The notes under the pieces were generated by a model. The model saw only the letters and a program-made list of their open reading frames with translations. It was not told the origin of the DNA and ran no database searches. Made by a program: the position numbers and the translations under genes. A DNA stretch of 64,000 bases, from positions 26,006 through 90,005 of the forward strand of contig PLJM01000008.1 in assembly GCA_003139695.1 (NCBI GenBank), written 5' to 3'. Each line of letters opens with the position of its first letter. The stretch's first letter is position 1. This document shows positions 25,158 to 34,702 of the stretch, piece by piece. This stretch comes from Candidatus Dormiibacterota bacterium. GTDB taxonomy: Bacteria > Chloroflexota > Dormibacteria > Dormibacterales > Dormibacteraceae.

Positions 25158-26216
25158 TTGTCTACAGAGATCGCATCTCAGCTCACGTTGCTGGGCTGGG
25201 ATTCCTATTTCCAGGAAAAGTTCAAACCGTTTGCCTTGGACGGCTACACTCCTGCGCGCGTTACTGCCGACTTCGGCATGGAGTACCTCGTCCAGGACGC
25301 GCAGGGCTCGACCCGGGCCACGGCGGGACGCCACCTGCGCAACGACGCCCTGCTCCTGCCCGCGGTTGGCGACTGGGTGGCGCTGCTGCGGCGGGACCCC
25401 GTGTCCGCGGTGCATGGCGTCCTCGAGCGCCGCACGGTCTTCTCGAGAAAGGTCTCGTCCAGGGAAACCAAAGAACAGGTGCTGGCTGCCAACGTCGACG
25501 TGGCGTTCGTGGTCGCGGCGGCCACCGACGTCAACGCTCGGCGCATCGAGCGCTACCTCACGATCGCGTGGCAGAGCGGCGCTATGCCCATCGTCCTGCT
25601 GACCAAGGCCGATGTCATCGAGTCAACCGACGCGCTTCTCACAGAGCTCGAAGCCGTGGCGCTTGGCACCCCCGTGCTGGTCACGAGCAGCGTCACCGGT
25701 CAGGGCCTCGACGAGATCGCGCGGCGCCTCCAGCCGGCGCTAACAGGAGTTCTCCTGGGCCCGTCTGGCGCGGGCAAGTCGACACTTATCAACCGCATCG
25801 TCGGCGAGGACGTGATGCGCACCCGCATGATCCACAGCTCGGGAGAGGGCCGCCACATGACCAGCCACCGCCAGCTCGTATTGCTGCCGGGCGGCGGAAT
25901 GATCATCGACACGCCGGGCCTGCGCGAGGCCCAGCTGTGGGAAGGCGAAGATGGGCTGGCCAACCTGTTCGAAGACATCGAAGAGCTGGCGCTGACCTGC
26001 CGGTTCACGGATTGCGCGCACAACACGGAGCCCGGGTGCGCCATCAAGGCAGCGATCGCCGACGGAACTCTCGACGTGGTTCGCTTCAACAGCTACCGCA
26101 AGCTGCAGCGCGAGCTGCGGGCCATCGCGGCGAAAAGCGACGCGCGGATCCGAATCGAAGAGCGCAAGAAGTGGAAGCAGATAGCGATGGCAGGCAAAGC
26201 AAAAGCACGACCCTAA
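25158..26216 (+). CDS. rsgA: Ribosome small subunit-dependent GTPase
   Basis: 352 residues from TTG 25158, 6 nt after CCGGAGG. RsgA matures the 30S subunit. An N-terminal OB-fold domain is followed by a circularly permuted GTPase: TKAD (G4) comes before GPSGAGKST (G1) and DTPG (G3). The C-terminal zinc site is C-x(5)-C-x-H-x(5)-C (CRFTDCAHNTEPGC). The non-ATG start and the preceding leader ORF suggest controlled translation. Confidence 0.96.
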   Translation: MSTEIASQLTLLGWDSYFQEKFKPFALDGYTPARVTADFGMEYLVQDAQGSTRATAGRHLRNDALLLPAVGDWVALLRRDPVSAVHGVLERRTVFSRKVSSRETKEQVLAANVDVAFVVAAATDVNARRIERYLTIAWQSGAMPIVLLTKADVIESTDALLTELEAVALGTPVLVTSSVTGQGLDEIARRLQPALTGVLLGPSGAGKSTLINRIVGEDVMRTRMIHSSGEGRHMTSHRQLVLLPGGGMIIDTPGLREAQLWEGEDGLANLFEDIEELALTCRFTDCAHNTEPGCAIKAAIADGTLDVVRFNSYRKLQRELRAIAAKSDARIRIEERKKWKQIAMAGKAKARP

Positions 26217-26224
26217 GAAACGGG

Positions 26225-26254
26225 TTAGGGCCCGTCGGGGTAGACGGGCCCTAA
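26225..26254. terminator. Strong hairpin between rsgA and a convergent gene
   Basis: A 12-bp perfect stem (TTAGGGCCCGTC and its complement) with loop ggggta lies 8 nt after the rsgA stop and before the stop of the convergent gene. It could end transcription in both directions, though no long T tract follows. Confidence 0.65.
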
Positions 26255-26274
26255 GTCTTGGGTTGATCTGCTAG

Positions 26275-26721
26275 CTAGGCGTGAAGACCGTCCCACCACG
26301 GGATGTTGCCGTGCTGAATGCGGTCGATGACGATGTCTACCTGCGCCTGGGTGATGACGCGCAGGTGCACGAGCTGGGCAAGCCGTGGCTTCACGTTGAC
26401 CACGAGCCTGTCTCCGAACTGATCCTTGTTGAGGCCACGCTCTTTCGCCAGCCGCGCCACGGTGATGCCACGCTTGAGGTCGGCGCGAAACGCAGCCTGC
26501 GGGATGCGCAGCACAGCCGCCTCAGACTCGAACACGGCGAATCGCACCGCATCGCGCACACCCGCCAGCGGGCTCGCCACCGCCGCGTTGGTTGATGCAG
26601 GAGCCGGGGTCGCCGGCATCGACGACGCGTCGGCGAGGCCGGCCGTTACACCCAACGTCATCAGCACCGCAGTGGTGCCGCCACTGAAAACCTTGACCGC
26701 TAATGCTCCGAATTGATTCAT
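26275..26721 (-). CDS. Predicted exported protein with a helical repeat
   Basis: 148 residues. The N-terminus has a signal-like hydrophobic stretch ending near ADA (about residues 10-32), then an Ala/Pro linker. Residues 80-145 contain a helical motif (GITVARLAKERGLNKDQF, then LRVITQAQVDIVIDRI) of a type common in exported proteins of Chloroflexota and Actinomycetota; function unknown. ATG 26721 follows TTGGAGGAG. An 8-bp inverted repeat (26742-26765) lies just upstream and may be an operator. Confidence 0.75.
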   Translation of the reverse strand: MNQFGALAVKVFSGGTTAVLMTLGVTAGLADASSMPATPAPASTNAAVASPLAGVRDAVRFAVFESEAAVLRIPQAAFRADLKRGITVARLAKERGLNKDQFGDRLVVNVKPRLAQLVHLRVITQAQVDIVIDRIQHGNIPWWDGLHA

Positions 26722-26941
26722 CTGACTATCTCCTCCAAATTGATCGGCTCCGGATGAAGCCGATCGTCACGATGAGGAGCTGTTGTCAGACGGTCGTTCG
26801 GGTCAGGTCAGCCTTGTGTAATGAGGACGCAGACTCACCCCCGCCATCGAAGAAAAAATCGGCAAGCTTGTCAAGAAAGCGGCCGGTTGACGTATCGCGA
26901 CGACTCGCCTCACGGAATCAGCAGATAACGCGGGTGCCGGG

Positions 26942-27409
26942 ATGAGAGGGTTCGTCAACCAGTCTGACGACCCGCTGTGGGCAATGCCTCGATGGAATCG
27001 CCGGGGGCCGCGGCCGATTGGAGCGAAGGTGGGCGCCTTTTCTCATGACGTGATCGATGCGGCCGCTCGTGAGCGAGAGATCACATTCACGACGTATGGC
27101 CGCAAGACCGGCAAACCCTCCGACGTCACAATCCTCGTCGTGACTGATGGCGAGCGCTTGTTCATCTTGTCGGGCCGGGGCATGGCTCGCCACTGGCCGC
27201 AAAACCTGGTTGCGCGGGGCGAGGGGATCCTGCATCTCGGAGGCATCGACGTCAAGGTCAAGTCGCGGCATGTAACCGACCCGGCGGAAGCCCGCACGAT
27301 TTTCGAGCTTTACGGAACCAAGTACGGCACAGTCGTCGGGCTTCGGTGGAGCAAATCGTCCAGACCTAGCGAAGAGGCGACTTTCGAGCTGATCCCATCC
27401 GCTTCGTGA
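26942..27409 (+). CDS. DUF385-like nitroreductase/F420-type oxidoreductase
   Basis: 155 residues. The core (about 35-150) begins REITFTTYGRKTGKPSD, matching the TxGRKSGKxR signature of deazaflavin-dependent nitroreductase/quinone reductase proteins (DUF385 group), followed by LFILSGRG and HWPQNLVARGEGIL. These proteins bind F420 or flavin/heme; the cofactor here is uncertain. The start could be further downstream; ATG 26942 gives an unconserved 30-residue tail. Confidence 0.7.
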   Translation: MRGFVNQSDDPLWAMPRWNRRGPRPIGAKVGAFSHDVIDAAAREREITFTTYGRKTGKPSDVTILVVTDGERLFILSGRGMARHWPQNLVARGEGILHLGGIDVKVKSRHVTDPAEARTIFELYGTKYGTVVGLRWSKSSRPSEEATFELIPSAS

Positions 27410-28189
27410 GCCGCTAGCAGCGCGCGGTCCCGACCGCGTCCCACGCCTTCGGCGCAATCGACGGCAGCTGGGTGCGCCGCATCCCAGCACTCAAAGACAG
27501 CCTTTACGGATCGACGCGGGGGATCTCAGACACGTCCGCGCGCGCCCCACCTGTGGAGTTCACAAAGTCCATCAGCGGCGCCCGACCTCATCCCAACCCC
27601 CGTTGCAGGGACGCCATCCGCGAGCAGATCGCCGCACCCTGATCGATCCGATCCCGACCGTGCTGAGCCAGGTCACTGCCGCATGCCCCGTATTTCCTTA
27701 AGGTGTACGGACTTACCGTCTGTTCCAGCCGCCCGACAACTCGGGCTAGCCGCCGATTCTGATCATCCCCAGGCTGAGGCGGCAAAAGCCCGCAGCGGGC
27801 CGGAGCGAGTTTTGCCCTCTTACAGCCCCTGCAGCGATCCTCGCGATCGAGAAACAAATTCGTCTAGGTTCAGACCTGTGAGCAGCGGGGTCTTAAACCT
27901 CCGGAAGCGGATGAATCGTCGCTCAGGTTCGCCTGGCGACCTACGAAATCGGAGCGATTCTGCGGCGATTGGAATCGGATCCGTGGGACGTGCCAGTCGT
28001 ACGCGTAGGCGTTGCTCGGCCGCGGTGAAGACGCCGGGCGCTGACAGGCGGGACGCTTCGCGTGTGAATGAAGCGTGCCCAGCGCCGGCGCCGGGGCGTT
28101 ATCAGGGGCCGGCTGCCGACTCGAGTACCAATCAATGAGGAATTCTCCTGCGTAACTCGACCGGCCTGTAACCGTTGTCTCTACGGGCG
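27410..28189. other. Long gene-poor stretch with first module-boundary repeat
   Basis: 780 nt without a gene I can support. It contains the repeat copy at 27664-27834. Open frames here (for example 27683-28138) run through the repeat and have no family resemblance. The stretch marks a change from conserved genes to the accessory region. Confidence 0.6.
27664..27834 (+). repeat. Module-boundary repeat copy 1 (long form)
   Basis: Begins TGAGCCAGGTCACTGCCGC and contains the shared core gtatttccttaaggtgtacg. From 27682 on it matches the copy at 41559-41701 over about 145 nt with few differences. About 30 nt upstream are also shared with copy 2. Confidence 0.85.
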
Positions 28190-28879
28190 ATGCCTGTGAC
28201 GCGCAGCGTGACGCACTTCGTGGCTCTGGTCAGCCTGGCCGCCGGCCTGGCTGGTTGCGGAGAAGTGGTCGGCGAATACCCGGCCGCCCTCCGGCCAGCT
28301 CATACGCAGTCCTTCCCGACTGAACCCGCCTCACCGCTGCCTGCCGGGGTCGATGCCATGACTGGACTGCAGCAGAGGCCGATGAGGCCGCCCACTGTGG
28401 TTCCGCACGGTTCGCCGTCCCTGGCACCAAATGAGACCTGTACGGCTTCCTCGATGGCTGATTTAGGCTCGGTGATACCGAACTACGGAGCGGGGGTCGG
28501 GCCCGCCTACCTGTCGGGCCAGGACAGCTGGTACTCCGGCGAGCAGTTGCCCATCCTCATGGTGGACTCCCAATATTCCGGACCGCTGCTGGTGCGAGCG
28601 TTCGAGTTGGGGGGTGACGGGAAATCGAAGGTCACCTTCGCGGATTTACCCTCGGTTCCCTATACCAAGCCAGGATGGCGGGAGGCCGTGGTTCCCGCAC
28701 TCCACACGACAGGAGGCGGCTTGTATTTGGGCCCGGTGGCGCCGACTTCCTTCTGGAGAGCCTGGTACGGACTGCTCAGCACCGACAGCCCTGGTTGCTT
28801 TGGGCTTCAGGTGGACGGAGACGTGTTCACCGAGTTCATCATGTTCGTGGTCAACCCAGGAACATCGCCAGGCGGCTGA
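28190..28879 (+). CDS. Predicted lipoprotein
   Basis: 229 residues from ATG 28190. The signal peptide ends with lipobox LAGC. The mature N-terminal 50 residues are Pro-rich; the rest (from about 90) has strand-rich sequence with GAGVGPAYLSGQDSW and PTSFWRAWYGLL. This type of secreted protein occurs in soil Actinomycetota; function unknown. It is the first gene after repeat copy 1. Confidence 0.7.
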   Translation: MPVTRSVTHFVALVSLAAGLAGCGEVVGEYPAALRPAHTQSFPTEPASPLPAGVDAMTGLQQRPMRPPTVVPHGSPSLAPNETCTASSMADLGSVIPNYGAGVGPAYLSGQDSWYSGEQLPILMVDSQYSGPLLVRAFELGGDGKSKVTFADLPSVPYTKPGWREAVVPALHTTGGGLYLGPVAPTSFWRAWYGLLSTDSPGCFGLQVDGDVFTEFIMFVVNPGTSPGG

Positions 28880-29084
28880 GCCCCCAGGCGCTGGCTATTC
28901 GATTTCGGCAACCAGCAGGGCTTGACGGACTCTACCGGCAGTACCTGGTTCGAGATCCCGCCAAGAGCCCTCCGCAGCCGGTCCTGGATCCGATCGTTGG
29001 ATCGGTACGACTGGGACCAATCACATGAACTGCAAAGGGTGGCTCGCCAACACCGGGATCACGGGTCCTTACGCGAGTCGACGG

Positions 29085-30227
29085 TCAAGGTAGTGCCGAG
29101 GCATCGGGAGCCAGAGTCGCGTCTTGGATTCTCAAGATCAGTCGCCCCGGTAACAGGCTCATGAAACCGTCACGGAGGGTGCATAGAAGTGGGTTGGCGA
29201 TCTGCACACCACGAGTTGCCTGTCGCGACATCGCCACCTCTCGATTCGCGCGTCGTAGGCGCCGGCGCTCATACAGCTGGAAGGCTTCGGCCAGACTTGA
29301 TGTCCGCTTGACGCTCTCGCCGAGTGCGACGCCATCTTCCAGAGCTTGGCATGCGCCCTGGCCCTGATTTGGCGACATCGGATGTGCCGCATCCCCGGCC
29401 AGGGTGACTCTTCCCCGGCTCCAGTGCGAGGCCGGCGGCCGATCGTACATGTCATTGCGCAGGATCGCGGCATCCGATGTCGCGGCGATCAATGCCGGCA
29501 CCGGCTCGGCCCAGTCACCGAAGCGCTCACTCAGATCGTGTTTATGGCCCCCTGGGCCGGGCCTTTCGCCCCGCGGTTCTTTGGTCACGCCTGCCCAGTA
29601 GATCTTGCTGTCGGCGAGATGGAAAGCGAGGAATTCCGAACCCCGGCCCCACCAGTTGATACCCGATCCGGGTGGCACCGCGATTCCCTCGCTCGCCACC
29701 AGGCCTCGCCAGATGGTCGATCCGAGGTAGGTAGGATCTCCGTCTCCGAGGAGCTGGCGGCGCACCGGGGATCGCAAACCGTCGGCGCCCACGAGCAAAT
29801 CACCGGCCGCAACCGTCCCGTCATTCAGGGCGACCTCGACTTCGGCTTCGTTATCGCTGAAGCCGCGCACTTCACATCCAAGACGCAGCCCTTGGGGGCC
29901 GAAGGTCTTCGCGAGCGCGGCTTGCAGATCGGCGCGGTGAACAAAGCTGACGCTGTGGCCGTAACGGACGTAAGCCGAGCCCACCGGCATCTCAACGAGC
30001 CGGTGCCCATGCCAATTGCTGAGCGTTACATTCTTGACCTCAAGGGTCTTCGCTTCGACGCCAAGGGATTCCAGAGCGCGCGAGCCGTTGGGCCAGATCA
30101 TCAAACCAGCGCCAATTTCCTGCAGCTGAGGCGAGCGTTCGAAGATCTGCACCTCCAGCCCGGCCTGGCGCAAGGCGATGCCGGCCGCCAGGCCACCGAT
30201 CCCCGCCCCAGCGATGAGCGCCTTCAC
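29085..30227 (-). CDS. FAD-dependent monooxygenase
   Basis: 380 residues of the PHBH-type flavoprotein monooxygenase family. Motifs: GAGIGGLAAGIAL (FAD-binding GxGxxG) at residues 7-19, GADGLRSPVR (DG motif) in the middle and GDAAHPMSPNQGQG (second FAD contact) in the C-terminal half. It resembles salicylate or 6-hydroxynicotinate type hydroxylases; the substrate is unknown. It uses NAD(P)H and oxygen in the cytoplasm. Confidence 0.92.
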   Translation of the reverse strand: MKALIAGAGIGGLAAGIALRQAGLEVQIFERSPQLQEIGAGLMIWPNGSRALESLGVEAKTLEVKNVTLSNWHGHRLVEMPVGSAYVRYGHSVSFVHRADLQAALAKTFGPQGLRLGCEVRGFSDNEAEVEVALNDGTVAAGDLLVGADGLRSPVRRQLLGDGDPTYLGSTIWRGLVASEGIAVPPGSGINWWGRGSEFLAFHLADSKIYWAGVTKEPRGERPGPGGHKHDLSERFGDWAEPVPALIAATSDAAILRNDMYDRPPASHWSRGRVTLAGDAAHPMSPNQGQGACQALEDGVALGESVKRTSSLAEAFQLYERRRLRRANREVAMSRQATRGVQIANPLLCTLRDGFMSLLPGRLILRIQDATLAPDASALP

Positions 30228-30366
30228 GCCTTGAAATCAGCCACGAGGCTGTACATCCATCCCCACCCAATTCTCACTGAGTCTCGGTTCCAACGAGCGG
30301 CCGGCGGCACGATATGGCCGGCCCTCTCTGAATGCCCCGAGGAGAAGCGCTAGCAGCAGCTCTCCG

Positions 30367-30843
30367 TCAGCTCGTCGTGACGATGGTGCCGGCGATCTTG
30401 TCGTGGATTGCTTGCTTCTGCGGGTCCCACAGCTGCCACAGCCAGCCGATAGCTCCGATGATGCAGCCGGTGAAGCCGACCTCGAGGGTCCAGATGAAGC
30501 CGCGCAGGGCGGCCTTGCCCATCGTCGGGTACTGGCCGGTCGCCACGTCACGCACCTTGAAGCCGAAGGGCATCATCCCGATCGAGGCGCCGCGCGAGCT
30601 CCAGAAGTACGCGAAGTACGCGAGGTCGATCACCACGCTGAGAACGCCGGCCTGGCCGACGACTCCCCCGAATGGATCAAGTCGGGCGTCGCCGGCGCTG
30701 ATGAAGATAACGCCGATGATTCCGTTGATGACCACGAGGATTACCACGTCGATCAAGCCGCCGACGATTCGCATGCCCGGGCTCGCGAGGTTGCCCGGCG
30801 CCGCCATCGCATAGCCGCCGCCCGGAGGCATCATGGTCGGCAT
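30367..30843 (-). CDS. RDD-family membrane protein
   Basis: 158 residues from ATG 30843, preceded by AGGTGGCGG; an upstream extension to 30969 lacks conserved sequence. A Gly/Pro-rich N-terminus is followed by about three hydrophobic helices with RIVGGLIDVVIL near the first, SRGASIGMMPFGFKV in the middle and a C-terminal DPQKQAIHDKIAGT, all typical of RDD proteins. Function is not established for most members. Confidence 0.88.
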   Translation of the reverse strand: MPTMMPPGGGYAMAAPGNLASPGMRIVGGLIDVVILVVINGIIGVIFISAGDARLDPFGGVVGQAGVLSVVIDLAYFAYFWSSRGASIGMMPFGFKVRDVATGQYPTMGKAALRGFIWTLEVGFTGCIIGAIGWLWQLWDPQKQAIHDKIAGTIVTTS

Positions 30844-31051
30844 TCCGCCACCTGTACGGGATGACGAGTGAGGGAATCCATTTGCTGAACCTCCTGCAAC
30901 TGTTTCTGGACGGCGTCCGGTGGCCCCAAGCCTGAATCTCAGTCGCCATGGCTCCAACGGTGCCGGCACGGCATTTCCAGCCGTACGAGCACACAGACAC
31001 TGGTGTGCTGGCCTACCTGCGAGGATTGTGGCTAGGTGCTGAGTGGCGTGG

Positions 31052-33109
31052 CTAGGTGCTGAGTGGCACCCAGCCAGCCACCCGGGCGCCGGTTCCGGGT
31101 GCCGAGCTCACATCCGCGACGCCGCCGAGCACATCCAAGCGGTCGCGTATGTTCTGCAGCCCGCCGCCCGACTTGGCGCGAGTGGGATCGAGACCGCGAC
31201 CGTTGTCGCCCACTTCGAAACAGAGCCGCCCGTCATCGCACCACACTCGCAGGGATCCCTTGGTAGCCCGTGAGTGCTTGGACAGGTTTTGAAGGGCTTC
31301 GGAGCAGCAGAAGTAGACCGCGCCCTCGAGCTCCCGGGGATAACGCTCGGGTCCACATTGGACATCGATGCTGATCGGAACTTGACGCGCACGTGCGCGA
31401 AGCGCCGCCTTCAGCCCTTCCGCCTCAAGGAGCGGCGGATAGACTCCCCGGGCAAGGTTCCGCAGCGAATCGAGGGCATCGCCGAGCTCGGACTGCATCT
31501 CCTGCAAGAGCGGTTCGAGCGAGTCCGGCTTCTCGCGTGCCACGCTGGCCGCGAGCCCGAGCTTCATGCGAAGCGACACCAGGTTCTGCTGAGCACCGTC
31601 ATGCAGGTCACGCTCGAGCCGGCGCCGAGCCTCGTCCTGGGCGGTCACCAACCGGTGACGCGACTGTCGAAGCTCGAGCATTCGCCGGCTCAGCTCATCC
31701 TGCAGGCCTGCGCTGTGAAGCACGAGTCCCGCCTGTGAGGCAAGACCGTCCATCAAGCGCTCTTCAGTCGGGCTCAGCGCCTCGCCGGATCTTCGAACGA
31801 CTGTCAACGTACCGAGATTCGCACCGGCGTGCTGCAGCAGGACGCTTCGCGTCGCCGTGTCCGGCGTTACATGCTGATGCTCGGGAAAACTGCTTGCCGG
31901 AACTTCGCGGCCGTTTTCATGTAGCCATACGGTGGCGGCGTCGGACCCGGTGCCTTGCGCAAGCATCCTCGCCATGACAGGCAGCAGCTGAAGGGAGTTC
32001 TCCCGGCCGTCGAGGCGAGTCGTGAAGTCCGCCAGGACCTCATAGGGAACCGCTCGGACGCCGTAAACCAGCCGGTTCGCCAGCCGCTCGAGCCGGGCGC
32101 GCAACGGTTGAAATGCGACCGCCACGAACGCCGTCGCGACTATGGCTAAGAAGAGACGTGACTCCGACCCCGACGCCAGCAGACTCCCGACGCCGGCGAC
32201 GACCGCGATGTAGAAGGCGGCTATCACGCCCGCCAGCGCGCCGTACGCGACCGTTCGGCTGATCACCAAATCGATGTCGAACAGCCGGTGGCGCAGGATG
32301 GCGATAGCGATTGCCACCGACATGGCACCTGCTGCAATCAACTCGGCTACACCCACGGGCGGCGGGGGCCAACTGCCAACCGGGGTGATGACGTTCGAAC
32401 CAACGAACGTGGCCACCAGGAGGCTGCCGGCAAGGGCGAACCACTTGAGCTGAAGGCGCAACTCGGGGCCCGCCCGACGGAACCGAATGACGACGGAGAC
32501 AATGGAGAGCAGAAGGAATCCGAAGAGGCCGATGAAGAGTGAGAGTCCGACGACATGTTGGGCAAGGTCGGGCAGAGGAATGCCGAACGGATTCTGCGGC
32601 GGAGTCACCATCGCGTAGTCCGCGAGCGGCCCTGGCGCGACTACATCGAGAGCCGACGAGGCTGTCATGGCAACGACTCCCACCATCACCACCGGCAGCC
32701 AGCGCCTCGAGGGCAATCGACCATCCGGAAAGAGCAGGAGCAGGATCCCGTACAGCACCAGGACGACCCTGGAGAGCCAGTTGCTCATTAAGAAGAACGC
32801 GGCGCCGAGCTCCGGCTTTGGGGCATAGAGCTGCCTCGCACTCTCCCCGAACAATCCTTGAAGGGCGGACACGAGGCCGATCGCCAGCATGATCCAGCCG
32901 ATCGGATGCCGAGGACGCCGGCTGATGATCAGGGCTCCGACCGGGGCCGGGCATAGGTAGGTGGCCATGTAGAGAACGAATCCGGGGCCGTAAGGAACGG
33001 CAGTGGCGGGACGGTTCAAGCCAACCAATATGTCGACCACAACGAGGATCCCGATCAACCCGAGTACTACCCAGGGCAGCGCAGTCGGTCGAGCTCGCTT
33101 GTTAATCAC
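31052..33109 (-). CDS. Membrane sensor histidine kinase, NarL-system type
   Basis: 685 residues from GTG 33109, overlapping the response regulator stop by 8 nt. The N-terminal 310 residues have about eight hydrophobic helices. A GAF-like domain follows (about 345-470), then a HisKA_3 dimerisation domain with phospho-acceptor His in LERDLHDGAQQNL, and an ATPase domain with EALQNLSKHS (N box) and DNGRGLD (G1). It probably phosphorylates the LuxR-type regulator encoded just upstream. The signal is unknown. Confidence 0.92.
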   Translation of the reverse strand: MINKRARPTALPWVVLGLIGILVVVDILVGLNRPATAVPYGPGFVLYMATYLCPAPVGALIISRRPRHPIGWIMLAIGLVSALQGLFGESARQLYAPKPELGAAFFLMSNWLSRVVLVLYGILLLLFPDGRLPSRRWLPVVMVGVVAMTASSALDVVAPGPLADYAMVTPPQNPFGIPLPDLAQHVVGLSLFIGLFGFLLLSIVSVVIRFRRAGPELRLQLKWFALAGSLLVATFVGSNVITPVGSWPPPPVGVAELIAAGAMSVAIAIAILRHRLFDIDLVISRTVAYGALAGVIAAFYIAVVAGVGSLLASGSESRLFLAIVATAFVAVAFQPLRARLERLANRLVYGVRAVPYEVLADFTTRLDGRENSLQLLPVMARMLAQGTGSDAATVWLHENGREVPASSFPEHQHVTPDTATRSVLLQHAGANLGTLTVVRRSGEALSPTEERLMDGLASQAGLVLHSAGLQDELSRRMLELRQSRHRLVTAQDEARRRLERDLHDGAQQNLVSLRMKLGLAASVAREKPDSLEPLLQEMQSELGDALDSLRNLARGVYPPLLEAEGLKAALRARARQVPISIDVQCGPERYPRELEGAVYFCCSEALQNLSKHSRATKGSLRVWCDDGRLCFEVGDNGRGLDPTRAKSGGGLQNIRDRLDVLGGVADVSSAPGTGARVAGWVPLST

Positions 33110-33776
33110 CCGTCTGGCTCAGGTAGATCAGGACCGCCTTCACGCGACGGTGGACGTCGTTCTCCTCGCTCAATCCAAGCTTCGAGAAGATCGCGTTGAT
33201 GTGCTTCTCGACCATCCGCACTGAGAGATGAAGGCGCTCGGCAATGGTGTCGTTGTTGCGGCCCTGGGCCATCTCCGACAGCACGTCGCGCTCGCGCTCC
33301 GTGAGTTCTTGCACCTTGGAGCCGGCCTGTCGCCCCCTGGCGGCCACTAGAGTTTCGACGACTTTGGGATCTATGACCGACCCGCCTCTCGCCACCTCCC
33401 GGACAGCCGAGGTCAGATGGACCGGGTCATTCAGGCTGTCTTTGAGCAGGTAGGCACGGCGCGCAGAGCCCCTTTCCAGGAGGCGGAGGGCGTATTCGGG
33501 CTCATCGTGCTGGCTGAGCACGACCACACCCATCTCCGGGTGTTCGTCGCGCAGACGAGCCGCCGCCTGAATGCCTTCGTCGGTGTTGCGGGGCGGCATG
33601 CGGATGTCCGTCACGACCACATCAGGGCGGTCGCGTTCGACTGCGGCGAGCAAGCCTTCGAGGTCGACGCAGCAGCTGGTCAACTCGATGTCAGGGTCCG
33701 TCTCGAGAAGGCGGCGCACGCCCTCTCGCACTAAGTAACTGTCCTCGGCCAGTACCACTCGGAGCCTCGCCGTCAT
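33102..33776 (-). CDS. LuxR/NarL-type response regulator
   Basis: 224 residues from ATG 33776; the longer frame adds only unconserved residues. Receiver domain at 1-125: LAEDSYLVREGVRRLL with the acidic pocket, phospho-acceptor Asp in VVVTDIRMPP and Lys in YLLKDSLND. The C-terminal LuxR HTH is ELTERERDVLSEMAQG..RMVEKHINAIFSKL. It pairs with the kinase gene that overlaps its end. Confidence 0.93.
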   Translation of the reverse strand: MTARLRVVLAEDSYLVREGVRRLLETDPDIELTSCCVDLEGLLAAVERDRPDVVVTDIRMPPRNTDEGIQAAARLRDEHPEMGVVVLSQHDEPEYALRLLERGSARRAYLLKDSLNDPVHLTSAVREVARGGSVIDPKVVETLVAARGRQAGSKVQELTERERDVLSEMAQGRNNDTIAERLHLSVRMVEKHINAIFSKLGLSEENDVHRRVKAVLIYLSQTGD

Positions 33777-34207
33777 GGTGGCGTAAGAATGCCACCAGCG
33801 CGGCCGTTTGAACGACCGTACCCACACCCCTCGGCGGGTGTGCCAGCACACCGAGTAACGCGCCGGGCGGGCCGAGCTGTTGGAGTGCTGGTGGGGGGTT
33901 CGGATAATCGGTTAGCAGTGCCCCACCACCCTCCACCATCCCCTCTGGGGCGCCATCCCCGACCAAATCTCGCCCTGACGATCCGACCCAGACCGTGGGC
34001 TGAGCCAGGTCATCGCCGCATGCCCTGTATTTCCTTAAGGTGTACGAACGCCAGCCGGCCCTTTTGGGCCTCAGCGGAGTTCGAAATCAGACCGTCGAGG
34101 AGTTCAAACGGGGGCGTGTTGTCCGACTTCAGGGTCACGGCGGTGTTCGCGCTGGCGTTGCCCTGCGGGTCGGTGGCGCCGTACACGAGGATGTGGACCC
34201 CACCGAG
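33777..34207. other. Intergenic region with repeat copy 2
   Basis: 430 nt without a supported gene. Direct repeats of hyphenated G- and C-rich sequence near 33880-33960 precede the repeat copy at 34001-34050. Confidence 0.5.
34001..34050 (+). repeat. Module-boundary repeat copy 2
   Basis: Starts TGAGCCAGGTCATCGCCGC and holds the core gtatttccttaaggtgtacg. Similarity to copy 1 continues about 25 nt upstream (gatccgac..gaccgtg) but stops after the core. Confidence 0.8.
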
Positions 34208-34702
34208 TCACGATCGGTTGCGTTCGGCGAGCTCCTTCAGAAACTTCGGCATGCGGCCCGCGCCGAAGTCGTAGAACCGCACCCAGCTCAACACGATCGC
34301 GATGCGGGCCATCTGGTCGTACATCTCACGGCAGTTCTTCTCGAACTCGGCGGCCGCCTCCGCGCCCATCGACTTGCGTGCTGCAGCGAGGTACTCGGGC
34401 ACGAGGCCGTCGACGATCTCGACGCTCGCCCGCCCGCGCACTGACAGCGCCCGTGCCTGCTCGGGCGTATCACCCGTATCGATCGACAGCGCAACGTCGG
34501 GACGGGCCTTCAGCGCGGCGACCTTCGGCGAGGTCGTGGCAGTCGAGATCACGAACTCCCTGCCAGTCCAGAAGAAGCCGACCGGAATCACACGCGGCGT
34601 TCCATCCTCGGCGTTGTAGGCGAGGTGGGCCAACGACGTCGCCGCCAGCAATTCCTGCGCGCCGGTCGCGGACAGTTCGGCGGTGATGACGTGCTGCTCC
34701 AT
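34208..34702 (-). CDS. Pyridoxamine 5'-phosphate oxidase-like flavin protein
   Basis: 164 residues from ATG 34702, preceded by GGGAGA. The split-barrel fold is recognisable: AHLAYNAEDGTPRVIPVGF in the first half, then REFVISTATTSPKVAALKARPDVAL and VRGRASVEIV. Such proteins bind FMN, F420 or heme; exact activity unknown. It is the only intact gene between repeat copies 2 and 3. Confidence 0.85.
   Translation of the reverse strand: MEQHVITAELSATGAQELLAATSLAHLAYNAEDGTPRVIPVGFFWTGREFVISTATTSPKVAALKARPDVALSIDTGDTPEQARALSVRGRASVEIVDGLVPEYLAAARKSMGAEAAAEFEKNCREMYDQMARIAIVLSWVRFYDFGAGRMPKFLKELAERNRS

Noticed and set aside
27683..28138. Frame MPRISLRCTDLP, also seen at the other repeat copies
   Set aside because: The shared peptide comes only from translating the repeat; the frames diverge or stop afterwards and have no other support.
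29346..30353. Long plus-strand frame of 335 codons
   Set aside because: Antisense to the FAD monooxygenase, without any family motif of its own.
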